From the IMG/VR virus record IMGVR_UViG_3300033145_000529, positions 62,001-126,000 of that record: 64,000 nucleotides of DNA; one strand, given 5' to 3'. The notes beneath the pieces are model-generated. The model had not been told where the DNA came from. It did not search any database and saw only the letters and a program-made list of their open reading frames with translations. Both the position numbers and the translations under genes were made by a program. Each line of letters opens with the position of its first letter. Positions within the stretch are counted from its first letter, which is position 1. Source of the stretch: a virus. This document shows, piece after piece, positions 51,546 through 57,790 of the stretch.

Positions 51546-51621
51546 TCTGGTGTACTACAATTGGTAGTAGAATCGGCTGTTAACCGAGCATATGTTGGTT
51601 CGAATCCAACCATCAGAGCCA
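51546..51621 (+). tRNA. tRNA-Asn (GTT)
   Basis: Acceptor TCTGGTG/CATCAGA, anticodon loop CTGTTAA on a four-pair TCGG/CCGA stem, T loop TTCGAAT, encoded CCA. Confidence 0.85.
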
Positions 51622-51625
51622 AAAT

Positions 51626-51697
51626 GGGGGTATCTGCTAGTGGCTAGGCACTCAGGTTTTCACCCTGAAAACGGGAGTTCGATTCTCCCTACCCCTG
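51626..51697 (+). tRNA. tRNA-Glu (TTC)
   Basis: Acceptor GGGGGTA/TACCCCT, anticodon stem TCAGG/CCTGA with loop TTTTCAC, T loop TTCGATT. No encoded CCA. After it (51698-51802) is a short HNH-like fragment (NNLLAVCPNRHKRI). Confidence 0.9.
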
Positions 51698-51814
51698 CTC
51701 ATATTAAACTAGTTCATGAGATTGCTGATGATGTTCTAATAAGAATTATTAATGATATAAATAACTTATTGGCAGTGTGTCCGAATCGTCACAAAAGAAT
51801 ATGATAATAAGAAT

Positions 51815-51889
51815 AGCGGGGAGATTGTTGGTTATCCGTTAGCTCTCATAAAGCTAACTACGTGGGTTCAATTCCCACCTCCGCCACCA
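51815..51889 (+). tRNA. tRNA-Met (CAT)
   Basis: Anticodon stem TAGCT/AGCTA with loop CTCATAA, T arm GTGGG/CCCAC, encoded CCA. With acceptor AGCGGGG/CTCCGCC, position 1 (A) faces C72, an unpaired end. The anticodon stem lacks the three G-C pairs of bacterial initiators, so elongator (or tRNA-Ile2) is more likely. The D arm is irregular. Confidence 0.78.
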
Positions 51890-52260
51890 TGAAAATATTT
51901 ATATTAGATGATATGCCTAATAGACAACAATTTTTATCTTGTGCTATGTCTAAAATATACGGTGGTGATTCACATTGTATAGTTGCAGATAGTTTTAGTA
52001 ATGCTGTCAAGGTATTTGAAGAACATAAGGAATTTGATATTATGTTTTTAGACCATGATTTGGGTGGGAAGATTTATGTTGATTCAGAAGACCCTAATAC
52101 TGGTTATCAAGTAGTTAAATACATGGCAGAGCATGACATTAAAGGTAAAGAAATTATTGTGCATAGTTTAAACTTTGCGGGAGTTCAAAATATGTTAGCA
52201 ATATTACCAAAGCACGCAAAATATGTACCATATACCATTTTACACTCTTCAAGATTATAG
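51889..52260 (+). CDS. Cyclic-phosphate processing receiver (cREC)-like protein
   Basis: 123 residues beginning on the A of the tRNA-Met CCA. IFILDDMPNRQQFL, the receiver-type FDIMFLDHDLGGKIYVD and GKEIIVHSLNFAGVQNM match the cREC family (DHDLGG and H-S), proposed to process 2',3'-cyclic phosphates in RNA repair. In the middle of a tRNA array it could act in tRNA repair after anticodon-nuclease attack. No ribosome site. Confidence 0.7.
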   Translation: MKIFILDDMPNRQQFLSCAMSKIYGGDSHCIVADSFSNAVKVFEEHKEFDIMFLDHDLGGKIYVDSEDPNTGYQVVKYMAEHDIKGKEIIVHSLNFAGVQNMLAILPKHAKYVPYTILHSSRL

Positions 52261-52262
52261 AT

Positions 52263-52334
52263 TCTCCTGTAGTCTAATAGGTAGGACGGTTGGTTCTGAA
52301 CCAGCTATTTCAGGTTCGAATCCTGACAGGAGAA
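52263..52334 (+). tRNA. tRNA-Gln (CTG)
   Basis: Acceptor TCTCCTG/CAGGAGA, anticodon stem GTTGG/CCAGC with loop TTCTGAA, T loop TTCGAAT. CCA not encoded. Two bases after the cREC stop. Confidence 0.9.
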
Positions 52335-52405
52335 CAGGAAAATAAGGTGTATCGGCAAGGTAGGATAGATGAGGAACTTAAAATACTGTAGTAATACTTT
52401 GTTGA

Positions 52406-52579
52406 ATGAAAAGATACGCTTGTTTGTATTGTAGTTATATCTATTATAGAGTCAAACCTAGATGGTGCAGAAGGTGTTTTAGTATCAGTATTTATGAAAT
52501 AGATACAAATGGTTATGTCAAGAGAGGTTTAGACTTAGGTGATAAGACGCAAGAGAAGTTAAAGAATTGCGTATGGTGA
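52406..52579 (+). CDS. Small zinc-ribbon protein (57 residues)
   Basis: CLYCSY...CRRCFS ribbon, then a charged helix. Weak ribosome site. Its TGA lies in the first bases of tRNA-His. Not recognised. Confidence 0.45.
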   Translation: MKRYACLYCSYIYYRVKPRWCRRCFSISIYEIDTNGYVKRGLDLGDKTQEKLKNCVW

Positions 52580-52650
52580 CGGTCATTCAATGGTAGGAAG
52601 CCTCGCTGTGACCGAGGTAATGTAGGGTTCGAATCCCTCCCGTCACCCCA
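52576..52650 (+). tRNA. tRNA-His (GTG)
   Basis: Acceptor GTGACGG/CCGTCAC with G at -1 and C73, the His identity elements. Anticodon stem CCTCG/CGAGG, loop CTGTGAC. Encoded CCA, whose A starts the next gene. Confidence 0.93.
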
Positions 52651-53171
52651 TGAATCTAAGAGATAACATAGAAGCTTTAGGTTGCAGAATAGAAGGTGAT
52701 TTCACTTTACATTCTGGTGCGAAGAGTAATGTAAAGTGGGATATTGAAAAGCTTTATTCTGATTATGCTTTACACGAGAGATTGTTTTACCTCAGACCTT
52801 GGCACAGGGAAATCTTAAAATTTATAGGAGGTAGAGATGTCCTTATCGTGGGTATTCCTACTGGTGGAGAGAGATTGATGTATGATTTTGGTAGGCACTA
52901 TAAACTTAGATATGGTGACTCAAAATACCACCTTGCTCCCTGTATGAAAAATTGGGATGCTATTATAATAGATGATGTGTTGACTACTGGAGCAACTATT
53001 AGGGAATTATTCGATAAAGTTCACATTCTAGGTGTAGCAGTTCTTGTTAACCGTTCAAAGCTAACTAAAATCAATAATAAACCTATTATCTCAGGAGTTT
53101 TTGCTGATGAATTTGATGGGAGATTCAAAGCCTGTAATTGCACCCAAGTATTGCATTGTGGCGGAGGTTAG
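52650..53171 (+). CDS. Phosphoribosyltransferase (orotate type)
   Basis: 173 residues beginning on the CCA of tRNA-His. PRPP-binding motif AIIIDDVLTTGATIREL near residue 110, with 'IVGIPTGGERL' before it. Resembles OPRTase/PyrE-like enzymes, though a Cys-rich end (CNCTQVLHC) is unusual. Pyrimidine or other nucleobase salvage. Confidence 0.85.
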   Translation: MNLRDNIEALGCRIEGDFTLHSGAKSNVKWDIEKLYSDYALHERLFYLRPWHREILKFIGGRDVLIVGIPTGGERLMYDFGRHYKLRYGDSKYHLAPCMKNWDAIIIDDVLTTGATIRELFDKVHILGVAVLVNRSKLTKINNKPIISGVFADEFDGRFKACNCTQVLHCGGG

Positions 53172-53178
53172 CAGAGGC

Positions 53179-53207
53179 TTGACTTTTAACGTGGCTTGTG
53201 GTATTAT
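53179..53207 (+). promoter_or_regulatory. Promoter (TTGACT-17-TATTAT)
   Basis: AGAGGC-TTGACT (53179-53184), 17 bases, TTGTGG-TATTAT (53202-53207). The expected transcription start, about 53214, coincides with the GTG of the next gene, so that mRNA would be leaderless. Confidence 0.75.
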
Positions 53208-53213
53208 AATAGT

Positions 53214-53570
53214 GTGGACATAGTAATAGACCAAGAAGATACAATCTACCGTTATAAGTGCAACGAGCAATGTGATAATTGTCCGATGCGGTATGTTTGC
53301 TGGACACACAGGAAAGATGGTAATACTCTCCACTTAAAAGGACAATCCTATTTAGACCCGATGACTCGTGCTAGAGTGGGTTTGTTCGCAGGCAACCAAG
53401 AGACTTTATGTCCTTGGTGTTATCGAATAGAAAAGAAGGATGTAGCACGTAAACTTGGCGAAACTTGTCCCACTTGTGGTCATTATATAACATGTGATAG
53501 TTGTATCAGAGATTGTAACCTCAGAAATGACCTCTATAACACTGATGGTGATTGCCTTATGACAAAGTAA
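53214..53570 (+). CDS. RFxCYT-family protein with two further zinc motifs
   Basis: 118 residues from GTG 53214. The module CDNCPMRYVCWTHRK (Tyr for Phe) at about 21-35 is followed by CPWCYRIEKK, CPTCGHYITCDSC and IRDC. Probable leaderless message. See the family finding. Confidence 0.7.
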   Translation: MDIVIDQEDTIYRYKCNEQCDNCPMRYVCWTHRKDGNTLHLKGQSYLDPMTRARVGLFAGNQETLCPWCYRIEKKDVARKLGETCPTCGHYITCDSCIRDCNLRNDLYNTDGDCLMTK

Positions 53571-53582
53571 GGAGAGGAATAT

Positions 53583-53780
53583 ATGGAAATACACGAAGGA
53601 AAACAGACACGAAATTACAGAATGTTCATCAAAATTGGGACTAAAAAACAATTAGATGCTATTGGAAAAAGTGGTGCTGGTGGGTTTAAGAAGGTTGAGC
53701 TTATGATTACTAGCAACTTTGATTTAATGGTTTCTGATTGCGATAAACCTTATTGGGTGGAACTGAAGTATAAAACTTAA
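53583..53780 (+). CDS. Small hypothetical protein
   Basis: 65 residues, beta-rich (GGFKKVELMITSNFDLMV). Good ribosome site AAGGAGAGG. Not recognised. Confidence 0.55.
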   Translation: MEIHEGKQTRNYRMFIKIGTKKQLDAIGKSGAGGFKKVELMITSNFDLMVSDCDKPYWVELKYKT

Positions 53781-53786
53781 TCGAAA

Positions 53787-53863
53787 GCTCAGGTGATGCA
53801 ATAGGCAGACGGACACGTTTCAAAAACGTGGTTTTGAGAGTTCGAATCTCTCTCTGAGCACCA
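53787..53863 (+). tRNA. tRNA-Leu (CAA)
   Basis: Acceptor GCTCAGG/TCTGAGC, anticodon stem CACGT/ACGTG with loop TTCAAAA, T loop TTCGAAT, short variable loop, encoded CCA shared with the next ATG. Confidence 0.9.
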
Positions 53864-54096
53864 TGTGTATAAGAAGATGTTCAAAATGTAACTCCATTTG
53901 GGTGTGCTGGAACTGGGTGCACGCTTTTGGTGGTGATAGAAAAAGGTATGAAGAAACTAACCCACACATTCCACCAGAAGAATTGTTAGATTGGGGTCAC
54001 GAATGTTGGAGTTGCAATAATGTCTTACAGACTAAAGATAAGGTTCACAACGGTATACCTTATTGGTTCTTAAAAAGATTTTATAAGGGAGTGTAG
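53863..54096 (+). CDS. Zinc-ribbon protein bounded by tRNAs
   Basis: 77 residues. Starts on the CCA of tRNA-Leu and ends with its TAG as U8-A9-G10 of tRNA-Trp. CSKCNSIWVCWNW...CWSCNN is a four-Cys ribbon, Trp-rich; its first part (CSKCNSIWVCW) resembles a shortened family module. No ribosome site. Confidence 0.6.
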   Translation: MCIRRCSKCNSIWVCWNWVHAFGGDRKRYEETNPHIPPEELLDWGHECWSCNNVLQTKDKVHNGIPYWFLKRFYKGV

Positions 54097-54160
54097 TCTA
54101 ATAGGATTAAAACAGCAGCCTCCAAAACTGTACTTCGGGGTTCGAGTCCTCGTACTCCCG
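54087..54160 (+). tRNA. tRNA-Trp (CCA)
   Basis: Acceptor GGGAGTG/TACTCCC, anticodon loop CTCCAAA on a stem with one mismatch, T loop TTCGAGT. No encoded CCA. Discriminator G. Confidence 0.85.
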
Positions 54161-54161
54161 C

Positions 54162-54299
54162 ATGATTGAGCAAAAGGAATATTCAGCATGGGTAGTGGAA
54201 CGTTCAGTACTCTATTTGTATAGCATAGATTGGGTTTATGTTTTCGAATTGGAGTCTCTTATGGATCTAGAGGCAAGGTTACAATTAGATAATAATTAG
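54162..54299 (+). CDS. Small ORF (45 residues) after tRNA-Trp
   Basis: ATG one base after the tRNA end. Helical, aromatic-rich (YSAWVVERSVLYLYSIDWVYVF). Ends just before the ribosome site of the next gene. Could be a small membrane-associated peptide. Confidence 0.4.
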   Translation: MIEQKEYSAWVVERSVLYLYSIDWVYVFELESLMDLEARLQLDNN

Positions 54300-54308
54300 G
54301 AGATGTGT

Positions 54309-54638
54309 ATGCGTGGAGCTAGATTAATTGTTGCTCGGTGTAAAGCTGAAAAGACTTTCAGAAATTACGAGGGATTTTCACCACGTAATAAAAAACAATC
54401 GAGGTGGCATAGTTACTATGGCAGGTTAGGGTGGGCAGAAGACGAGATACAAAGAATGTTAGGAATTTACCGCAAAACTAAAGTTCCATGTTCTTGTTAT
54501 ATGTGTGGAAATCCTAGACGGCATTGGGGATATTTACCAATAAAAGAAGTTAGGCAACATCTTAGTGCTGATTCACAGTATGATGAAATACATTGGAATC
54601 ACCGAAAGTTAAGATGGTTGAAAGGATGGTTGGATTAA
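54309..54638 (+). CDS. Conserved-type small protein with CSCYMCGN motif
   Basis: 109 residues from ATG 54309 (TAGGAG eight bases upstream; an earlier ATG is too close). VPCSCYMCGNPRRHWG is a known small-protein motif in bacteria and phages, function unknown. Basic overall. Confidence 0.65.
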   Translation: MRGARLIVARCKAEKTFRNYEGFSPRNKKQSRWHSYYGRLGWAEDEIQRMLGIYRKTKVPCSCYMCGNPRRHWGYLPIKEVRQHLSADSQYDEIHWNHRKLRWLKGWLD

Positions 54639-54688
54639 GAGGGGGCACCAAATATACGCAGACGAGACCGTTGTAAGGAATGTATTAA

Positions 54689-54762
54689 GCTCGTGTAGCC
54701 CAATCGGCAGAGGTGATGGATTTAAACTCCATTTAGTGTAGGTTCGACTCCTATCACGAGCA
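54689..54762 (+). tRNA. tRNA-Leu (TAA)
   Basis: Acceptor GCTCGTG/CACGAGC, anticodon stem ATGGA/TCCAT with loop TTTAAAC, short variable loop, T loop TTCGACT. CCA not exactly encoded (A-CA). Confidence 0.9.
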
Positions 54763-54776
54763 CAAGGAGGGGTAAT

Positions 54777-55007
54777 GTGAGTTGGGGAATAGAGGCTATT
54801 GGGATAACTGCTGGTGCTCTTGTTTTTGGAGCAATGGCTGCAAAAAGACTTGTTGTTATTAAAGCTTTTTTGTTAGCGGGGGCTATAGGATTTTTCACAT
54901 ATGGTATGCTATTATCCCTTCCAGCAATAATAATTATTAATTCTATAGGTATGGGTGTTGCCATATATGGTTTAGTAAGTGCCATTCGAACCACGAAAAA
55001 GGCTTGA
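54777..55007 (+). CDS. Small membrane protein
   Basis: 76 residues, GTG start behind AAGGAGG. Two or three hydrophobic helices (IGITAGALVFGAMAAKR, AFLLAGAIGFFTYGMLL, IIIINSIGMGVAIYGLV). Its TGA is part of the next promoter -35. Could be a holin or inner-membrane protein; unproven. Confidence 0.65.
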   Translation: MSWGIEAIGITAGALVFGAMAAKRLVVIKAFLLAGAIGFFTYGMLLSLPAIIIINSIGMGVAIYGLVSAIRTTKKA

Positions 55008-55032
55008 CATCTACTTTGGTATATGGTATAAT
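55004..55032 (+). promoter_or_regulatory. Consensus promoter (TTGACA-17-TATAAT)
   Basis: AAAAAGGC-TTGACA (55004-55009), 17 bases, ATATGG-TATAAT (55027-55032), overlapping the upstream stop codon. Drives the gene at 55070 and the structured RNA after it. Confidence 0.9.
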
Positions 55033-55069
55033 AATAATAGAGTTGGGGAACTCCAAATAAAGGAAAGGA

Positions 55070-55453
55070 ATGGAAAAAATGACTACTGAAAAATTTGGAT
55101 TAGTGGAACTTGAACGGTATGAAGCAAAAGTGGGCTTCAAAAAGTCCGATGTGCGGACAATCAAGGGTGTGTGTGCAATTGTGGATTTACCTTTGACTGT
55201 CGCACCCGAAACTCAGGGAATCATAGCAGCTTGTAATAAGGATATTCTAGCCTCTGAGATACAAATTGCTAAGATTAGAGCTGAGGATGCTAGGAATGAT
55301 GAAGCAACAAAGCAGAACATTGCACGCTTAAAAGCTGAAAGAGAAGCTACCAAGAGGAAGAGTGAGCGGTCTATAACTGTCTCAAAGGTTGAGACTGGGA
55401 ATTCCAATAGGGAAATCGCTCGTTTGCAGAAGCTCTTAAAGCATTTTTCCTAA
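55070..55453 (+). CDS. Coiled-coil protein
   Basis: 127 residues from ATG 55070 (tandem AAAGG sites, the same leader as the gene at 37217). The N-terminal third is globular; the rest is a charged coiled coil (IAKIRAEDARNDEATKQNIARL). Own promoter. Not recognised. Confidence 0.6.
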   Translation: MEKMTTEKFGLVELERYEAKVGFKKSDVRTIKGVCAIVDLPLTVAPETQGIIAACNKDILASEIQIAKIRAEDARNDEATKQNIARLKAEREATKRKSERSITVSKVETGNSNREIARLQKLLKHFS

Positions 55454-55459
55454 TTAAAA

Positions 55460-55640
55460 ACCTGAGCTAATAAGTAGGTATTGTCTAACTAGCCCGTGTG
55501 GACTTGCCCTTAACTCAAAGAGTTAACTCCACAAGGCAGAGCGGGGAAAATCTAACCAGAGTTATTGGATTAGGTGGTACAGCCACCCTGCTGTTAATCT
55601 AGACTCTGTGGAAGGTAGACAGTCTGCCGAAAGCTCAGGT
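55460..55640 (+). ncRNA. Predicted pseudoknotted structured RNA
   Basis: 181 bases without a gene. P1 ACCTGAGCT/AGCTCAGGT (55460-55468/55632-55640), P2 TGTCTA/TAGACA (55482-55487/55616-55621). The first branch has CCCG/CGGG, GTGG/CCAC (55498-55501/55529-55532), TTAACTC-AAA-GAGTTAA, and TGCC (55505-55508) pairing with GGCA (55535-55538), an H-type pseudoknot. The second branch has CCAGAGT/ACTCTG, GATTA/TAATC and GGTGG/CCACC. tRNA-Phe follows five bases later. Not matched to a known class. Confidence 0.68.
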
Positions 55641-55645
55641 TATTT

Positions 55646-55718
55646 GCCGAGATAGCTCTAATGGTAGAGCGATAGGTTGAAGCCCTATGCGTTGTTGGTT
55701 CGAATCCGACTCTCGGCA
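55646..55718 (+). tRNA. tRNA-Phe (GAA)
   Basis: Acceptor GCCGAGA/TCTCGGC, anticodon stem ATAGG/CCTAT with loop TTGAAGC, T loop TTCGAAT. CCA not exactly encoded. A 21-codon ORF (55744) with a GGAGGT site follows, matching the start of the remnant at 56512. Confidence 0.93.
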
Positions 55719-55799
55719 CATAAATCTAAGACGGAGGTCTAAGATGAACGCTAACGAAAGAAAAGATACCCAATTAGGCATATCACACGGTACAGATGG

Positions 55800-55873
55800 G
55801 GGGGCTTAGTTCATTGGGAGAACAACTCCCTTGCAAGGAGTAAAGACGAGTTCGACTCTCGTAGCCTCCACCA
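55800..55873 (+). tRNA. tRNA-Ala (TGC)
   Basis: Acceptor GGGGGCT/AGCCTCC, anticodon stem ACTCC/GGAGT with loop CTTGCAA, T loop TTCGACT, encoded CCA. Confidence 0.92.
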
Positions 55874-55880
55874 ATAAGTT

Positions 55881-56498
55881 ATGAAGATAGTTTTAATAGC
55901 AGACACGCATAACTGCACTCCTGAACTTCCTGATGGAGACATCTTAATTCATGCTGGTGATGGCACATCAAGAGGAACTAGAGAAGAAGCTGAACAGTTT
56001 GATGAGTGGCTTGGCACTTTAAAATTTAAACAAATTCTATTCACACCAGGTAACCATGACTTCTGTTTTGAGAAGAATAGAGATATATTAAAGAATGCTA
56101 CAACACTGATAAACGAAGGTATTGTAATTGATGGTGTTTCATTTTGGGCATCACCATATACATTAACCAAGTTCAATTGGGCATTTATGAAACCTGAGAA
56201 TGAATTAGCAGAGATTTGGCGTTATATTCCAGATAAGGTTGATGTTCTTATCACACACGGTCCACCTAGAGGAATATTAGACAGAACGATTAGTGGGGAA
56301 AACGCTGGTTCACAATCCTTGCTTGACCGCTCAAGGATAGTTAAACCTAAAGTGCATGTTTTTGGACACATACACGAAACATACGGGTCACAGTATAATC
56401 GTGGGGTACATTATATCAATGTTTCTGTCCTCAATGAGTATTACCAGAACGTGAATAAACCAGTTGTGGTTGACGTTGGTGTGTGGCTCAGTCAATGA
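55881..56498 (+). CDS. Metallophosphoesterase
   Basis: 205 residues. KIVLIADTHNCTPELPDGDILIHAGD, TPGNHDFCF, ITHGPPRGILD, VFGHIHETYG form the full calcineurin-like set. Resembles small phage and bacterial phosphodiesterases/serine-threonine-type phosphatases. The ATG is seven bases after tRNA-Ala with no ribosome site. Third metallophosphoesterase in the window. Confidence 0.88.
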   Translation: MKIVLIADTHNCTPELPDGDILIHAGDGTSRGTREEAEQFDEWLGTLKFKQILFTPGNHDFCFEKNRDILKNATTLINEGIVIDGVSFWASPYTLTKFNWAFMKPENELAEIWRYIPDKVDVLITHGPPRGILDRTISGENAGSQSLLDRSRIVKPKVHVFGHIHETYGSQYNRGVHYINVSVLNEYYQNVNKPVVVDVGVWLSQ

Positions 56499-56511
56499 CG
56501 GAGGTCTAAAA

Positions 56512-56664
56512 ATGAGCACAAATAAAGATAAGTTTTAGGGATGCCTTTTGGCACTGCTTCAAATACACTAAGGAAGAACTTTTTATTTCATGTATTAAAC
56601 AAAGGTTGCTTCAAAAAGCTCGGCAAGAGGATAGAATAAATAAACAGTCTATAGCTCAATAAGG
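56512..56664 (+). pseudogene. Frameshifted small gene remnant
   Basis: ATG 56512 (GGAGGT site) gives MSTNKDKF then TAG. In the next frame the sequence goes on RDAFWHCFKYTKEELFISC...RQEDRIN to a TAA inside the next tRNA. The leader GACGGAGGTCTAA recurs at 55730 before another short ORF starting MNANERK, so both may be copies of one gene. Confidence 0.4.
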
Positions 56665-56722
56665 TAGAGCACCACGTTTGGGGTGTGGGGGGTTGGTGGT
56701 TCAATTCCACCTAGACTGACCA
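56645..56722 (+). tRNA. tRNA-Pro (TGG)
   Basis: Acceptor CAGTCTA/TAGACTG, anticodon stem CCACG/TGTGG with loop TTTGGGG, T loop TTCAATT, encoded CCA. Confidence 0.88.
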
Positions 56723-56733
56723 TGCACCACGTT

Positions 56734-56822
56734 GCTTGGAATTTGGTGTTGGGTATTGAAACTATGAGTTTCAACCAAACGTACAAAGACTTAGAGGAAG
56801 CGATACCAAGCCATTTGCTTCC
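56734..56822 (+). ncRNA. Predicted pseudoknotted RNA between tRNAs
   Basis: GCTTGG (56734-56739) pairs with CCAAGC (56806-56811), which lies in the loop of GGAAGC/GCTTCC (56796-56801/56817-56822), giving a pseudoknot. A hairpin TTGAAACT-ATG-AGTTTCAA (56756-56774) extended by TTGG/CCAA is enclosed. A 44-codon ORF starting on the tRNA CCA (56722-56856) crosses it; the strong folding makes RNA the better reading. Confidence 0.5.
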
Positions 56823-56825
56823 CTA

Positions 56826-56901
56826 CAGGGTGTACGTCAGTGGACAGACTACCTAGCCTGGACCTAGGAGGACGGCGGTCCGAATCCGCCCACCCTGACC
56901 A
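56826..56901 (+). tRNA. tRNA, anticodon TGG with C33 (Pro-like)
   Basis: Acceptor CAGGGTG/CACCCTG, anticodon stem CCTAG/CTAGG with loop CCTGGAC, T arm GGCGG/CCGCC with loop TCCGAAT, encoded CCA. The near-universal T33 is C, and the T loop is also changed, so identity and function are uncertain. Confidence 0.6.
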
Positions 56902-56903
56902 TC

Positions 56904-57233
56904 GTGGGGTATAAAAATAAAGAAAAACAGAAAAAAGCACAACACGAGTCATATCTAAGACTTAAAGATATTTACCGTGAAAACAACCGTAGAAGGCGTA
57001 AAGAGCTTAAAGAGTGGTTTGCTGAAATCACAAAGGACGATGTTTGTTTATTTTGTGGAGAGTCTTGTAAGATTTGTTTAGACTATCATCACAGAAATCC
57101 AGAAGAAAAGGTAGCCAACGTAAGCACATTACTTGCAAATATGAGAAGTAGAAAAATGATACTGGCTGAACTAGCAAAGTGTGATTGTATGTGTTCTAAT
57201 TGTCATAGAAAGCATGAAGCTGGATTGATATAA
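56904..57233 (+). CDS. HNH endonuclease
   Basis: 109 residues from GTG 56904, two bases after the tRNA CCA. VCLFCGESCKICLDYHHRNPEEK...CDCMCSNCHRKHEAG is a complete zinc-bound HNH domain (catalytic HH). Basic N-terminus for DNA binding. A decayed relative is at 49.6 kb. Confidence 0.85.
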   Translation: MGYKNKEKQKKAQHESYLRLKDIYRENNRRRRKELKEWFAEITKDDVCLFCGESCKICLDYHHRNPEEKVANVSTLLANMRSRKMILAELAKCDCMCSNCHRKHEAGLI

Positions 57234-57540
57234 TGGAAAAGTATGAAAGACGAGAACAAAAATTAGAGGCTAAGAAAACTAGAGTACCTAAACACGGTAG
57301 AAACATAGGAGTAGTTTATAGAAATGCCTTGGAGAAAAGAACTAGCAAAGAAGATAGATAGCTTCCTAAAACTAGAACATGATTGGGATAGCCGTTGATT
57401 TGATACTTGACCACATTGATGGCAACTCATTTGATAATTTACCTAATAACTTAAGATGTGTTTGTTCTAATTGTGATGCTAATTTACCGACCTATAAATC
57501 AAAGAATAGAGGAAATGGCAGGGGATATAGACGCCAGCAA
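57233..57540 (+). pseudogene. Decayed HNH endonuclease
   Basis: A 42-codon ORF (57233-57361; MEKYERREQKLEAKKTR) overlaps the intact HNH stop as TAATG. A second frame then reads LILDHIDGNSFDN, LPNNLRCVCSNCD, the HNH core of a different subfamily, running into tRNA-Thr. Frameshift between. Confidence 0.55.
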
Positions 57541-57608
57541 AGCACATTTGGAAGTGCAGGCGATTTGTAATCGTCAGGAAGGTTTGGGTTCGAATCCCCC
57601 TGCTGGCT
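57533..57608 (+). tRNA. tRNA-Thr (TGT)
   Basis: Acceptor GCCAGCA/TGCTGGC, anticodon stem GGCGA/TCGTC with loop TTTGTAA, T loop TTCGAAT. Discriminator T, CCA not complete. Confidence 0.88.
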
Positions 57609-57617
57609 CATTGAGTC

Positions 57618-57689
57618 GCCACTGAAGCTCAAAGGTTGAGCAACTACTTCGTAAGTAGGAGATTGTGAGTTCGAATCTCACCTGTGGCT
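57618..57689 (+). tRNA. tRNA-Thr (CGT)
   Basis: Acceptor GCCACTG/CTGTGGC (one T-T mismatch), D arm GCTC/GAGC, anticodon loop TTCGTAA, T loop TTCGAAT. CCA not complete. Confidence 0.8.
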
Positions 57690-57698
57690 CATAGTATT

Positions 57699-57781
57699 GG
57701 AGAAGTGTCCGAGTGGTTTATGGTGCTGGCTTTGAATCCCAGTGAGCTAACGCTCCGAAAGTTCGAATCCCACACCTTCCG
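57699..57781 (+). tRNA. tRNA-Ser (TGA), degenerate
   Basis: Class-II shape with variable arm GAGC/GCTC and anticodon TGA on a CTGG/CCAG stem. The acceptor (GGAGAAG with ACCTTCC) has three mismatches and the T stem is poor, so it may be decaying. Confidence 0.5.
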
Positions 57782-57790
57782 CTAGTTAAA

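Noticed and set aside
56722-56856. 44-codon ORF starting on the tRNA-Pro CCA
   Set aside because: It overlaps a strongly folded pseudoknot and runs 31 bases into the next tRNA; no protein motif. Kept only as a remark in the RNA entry.
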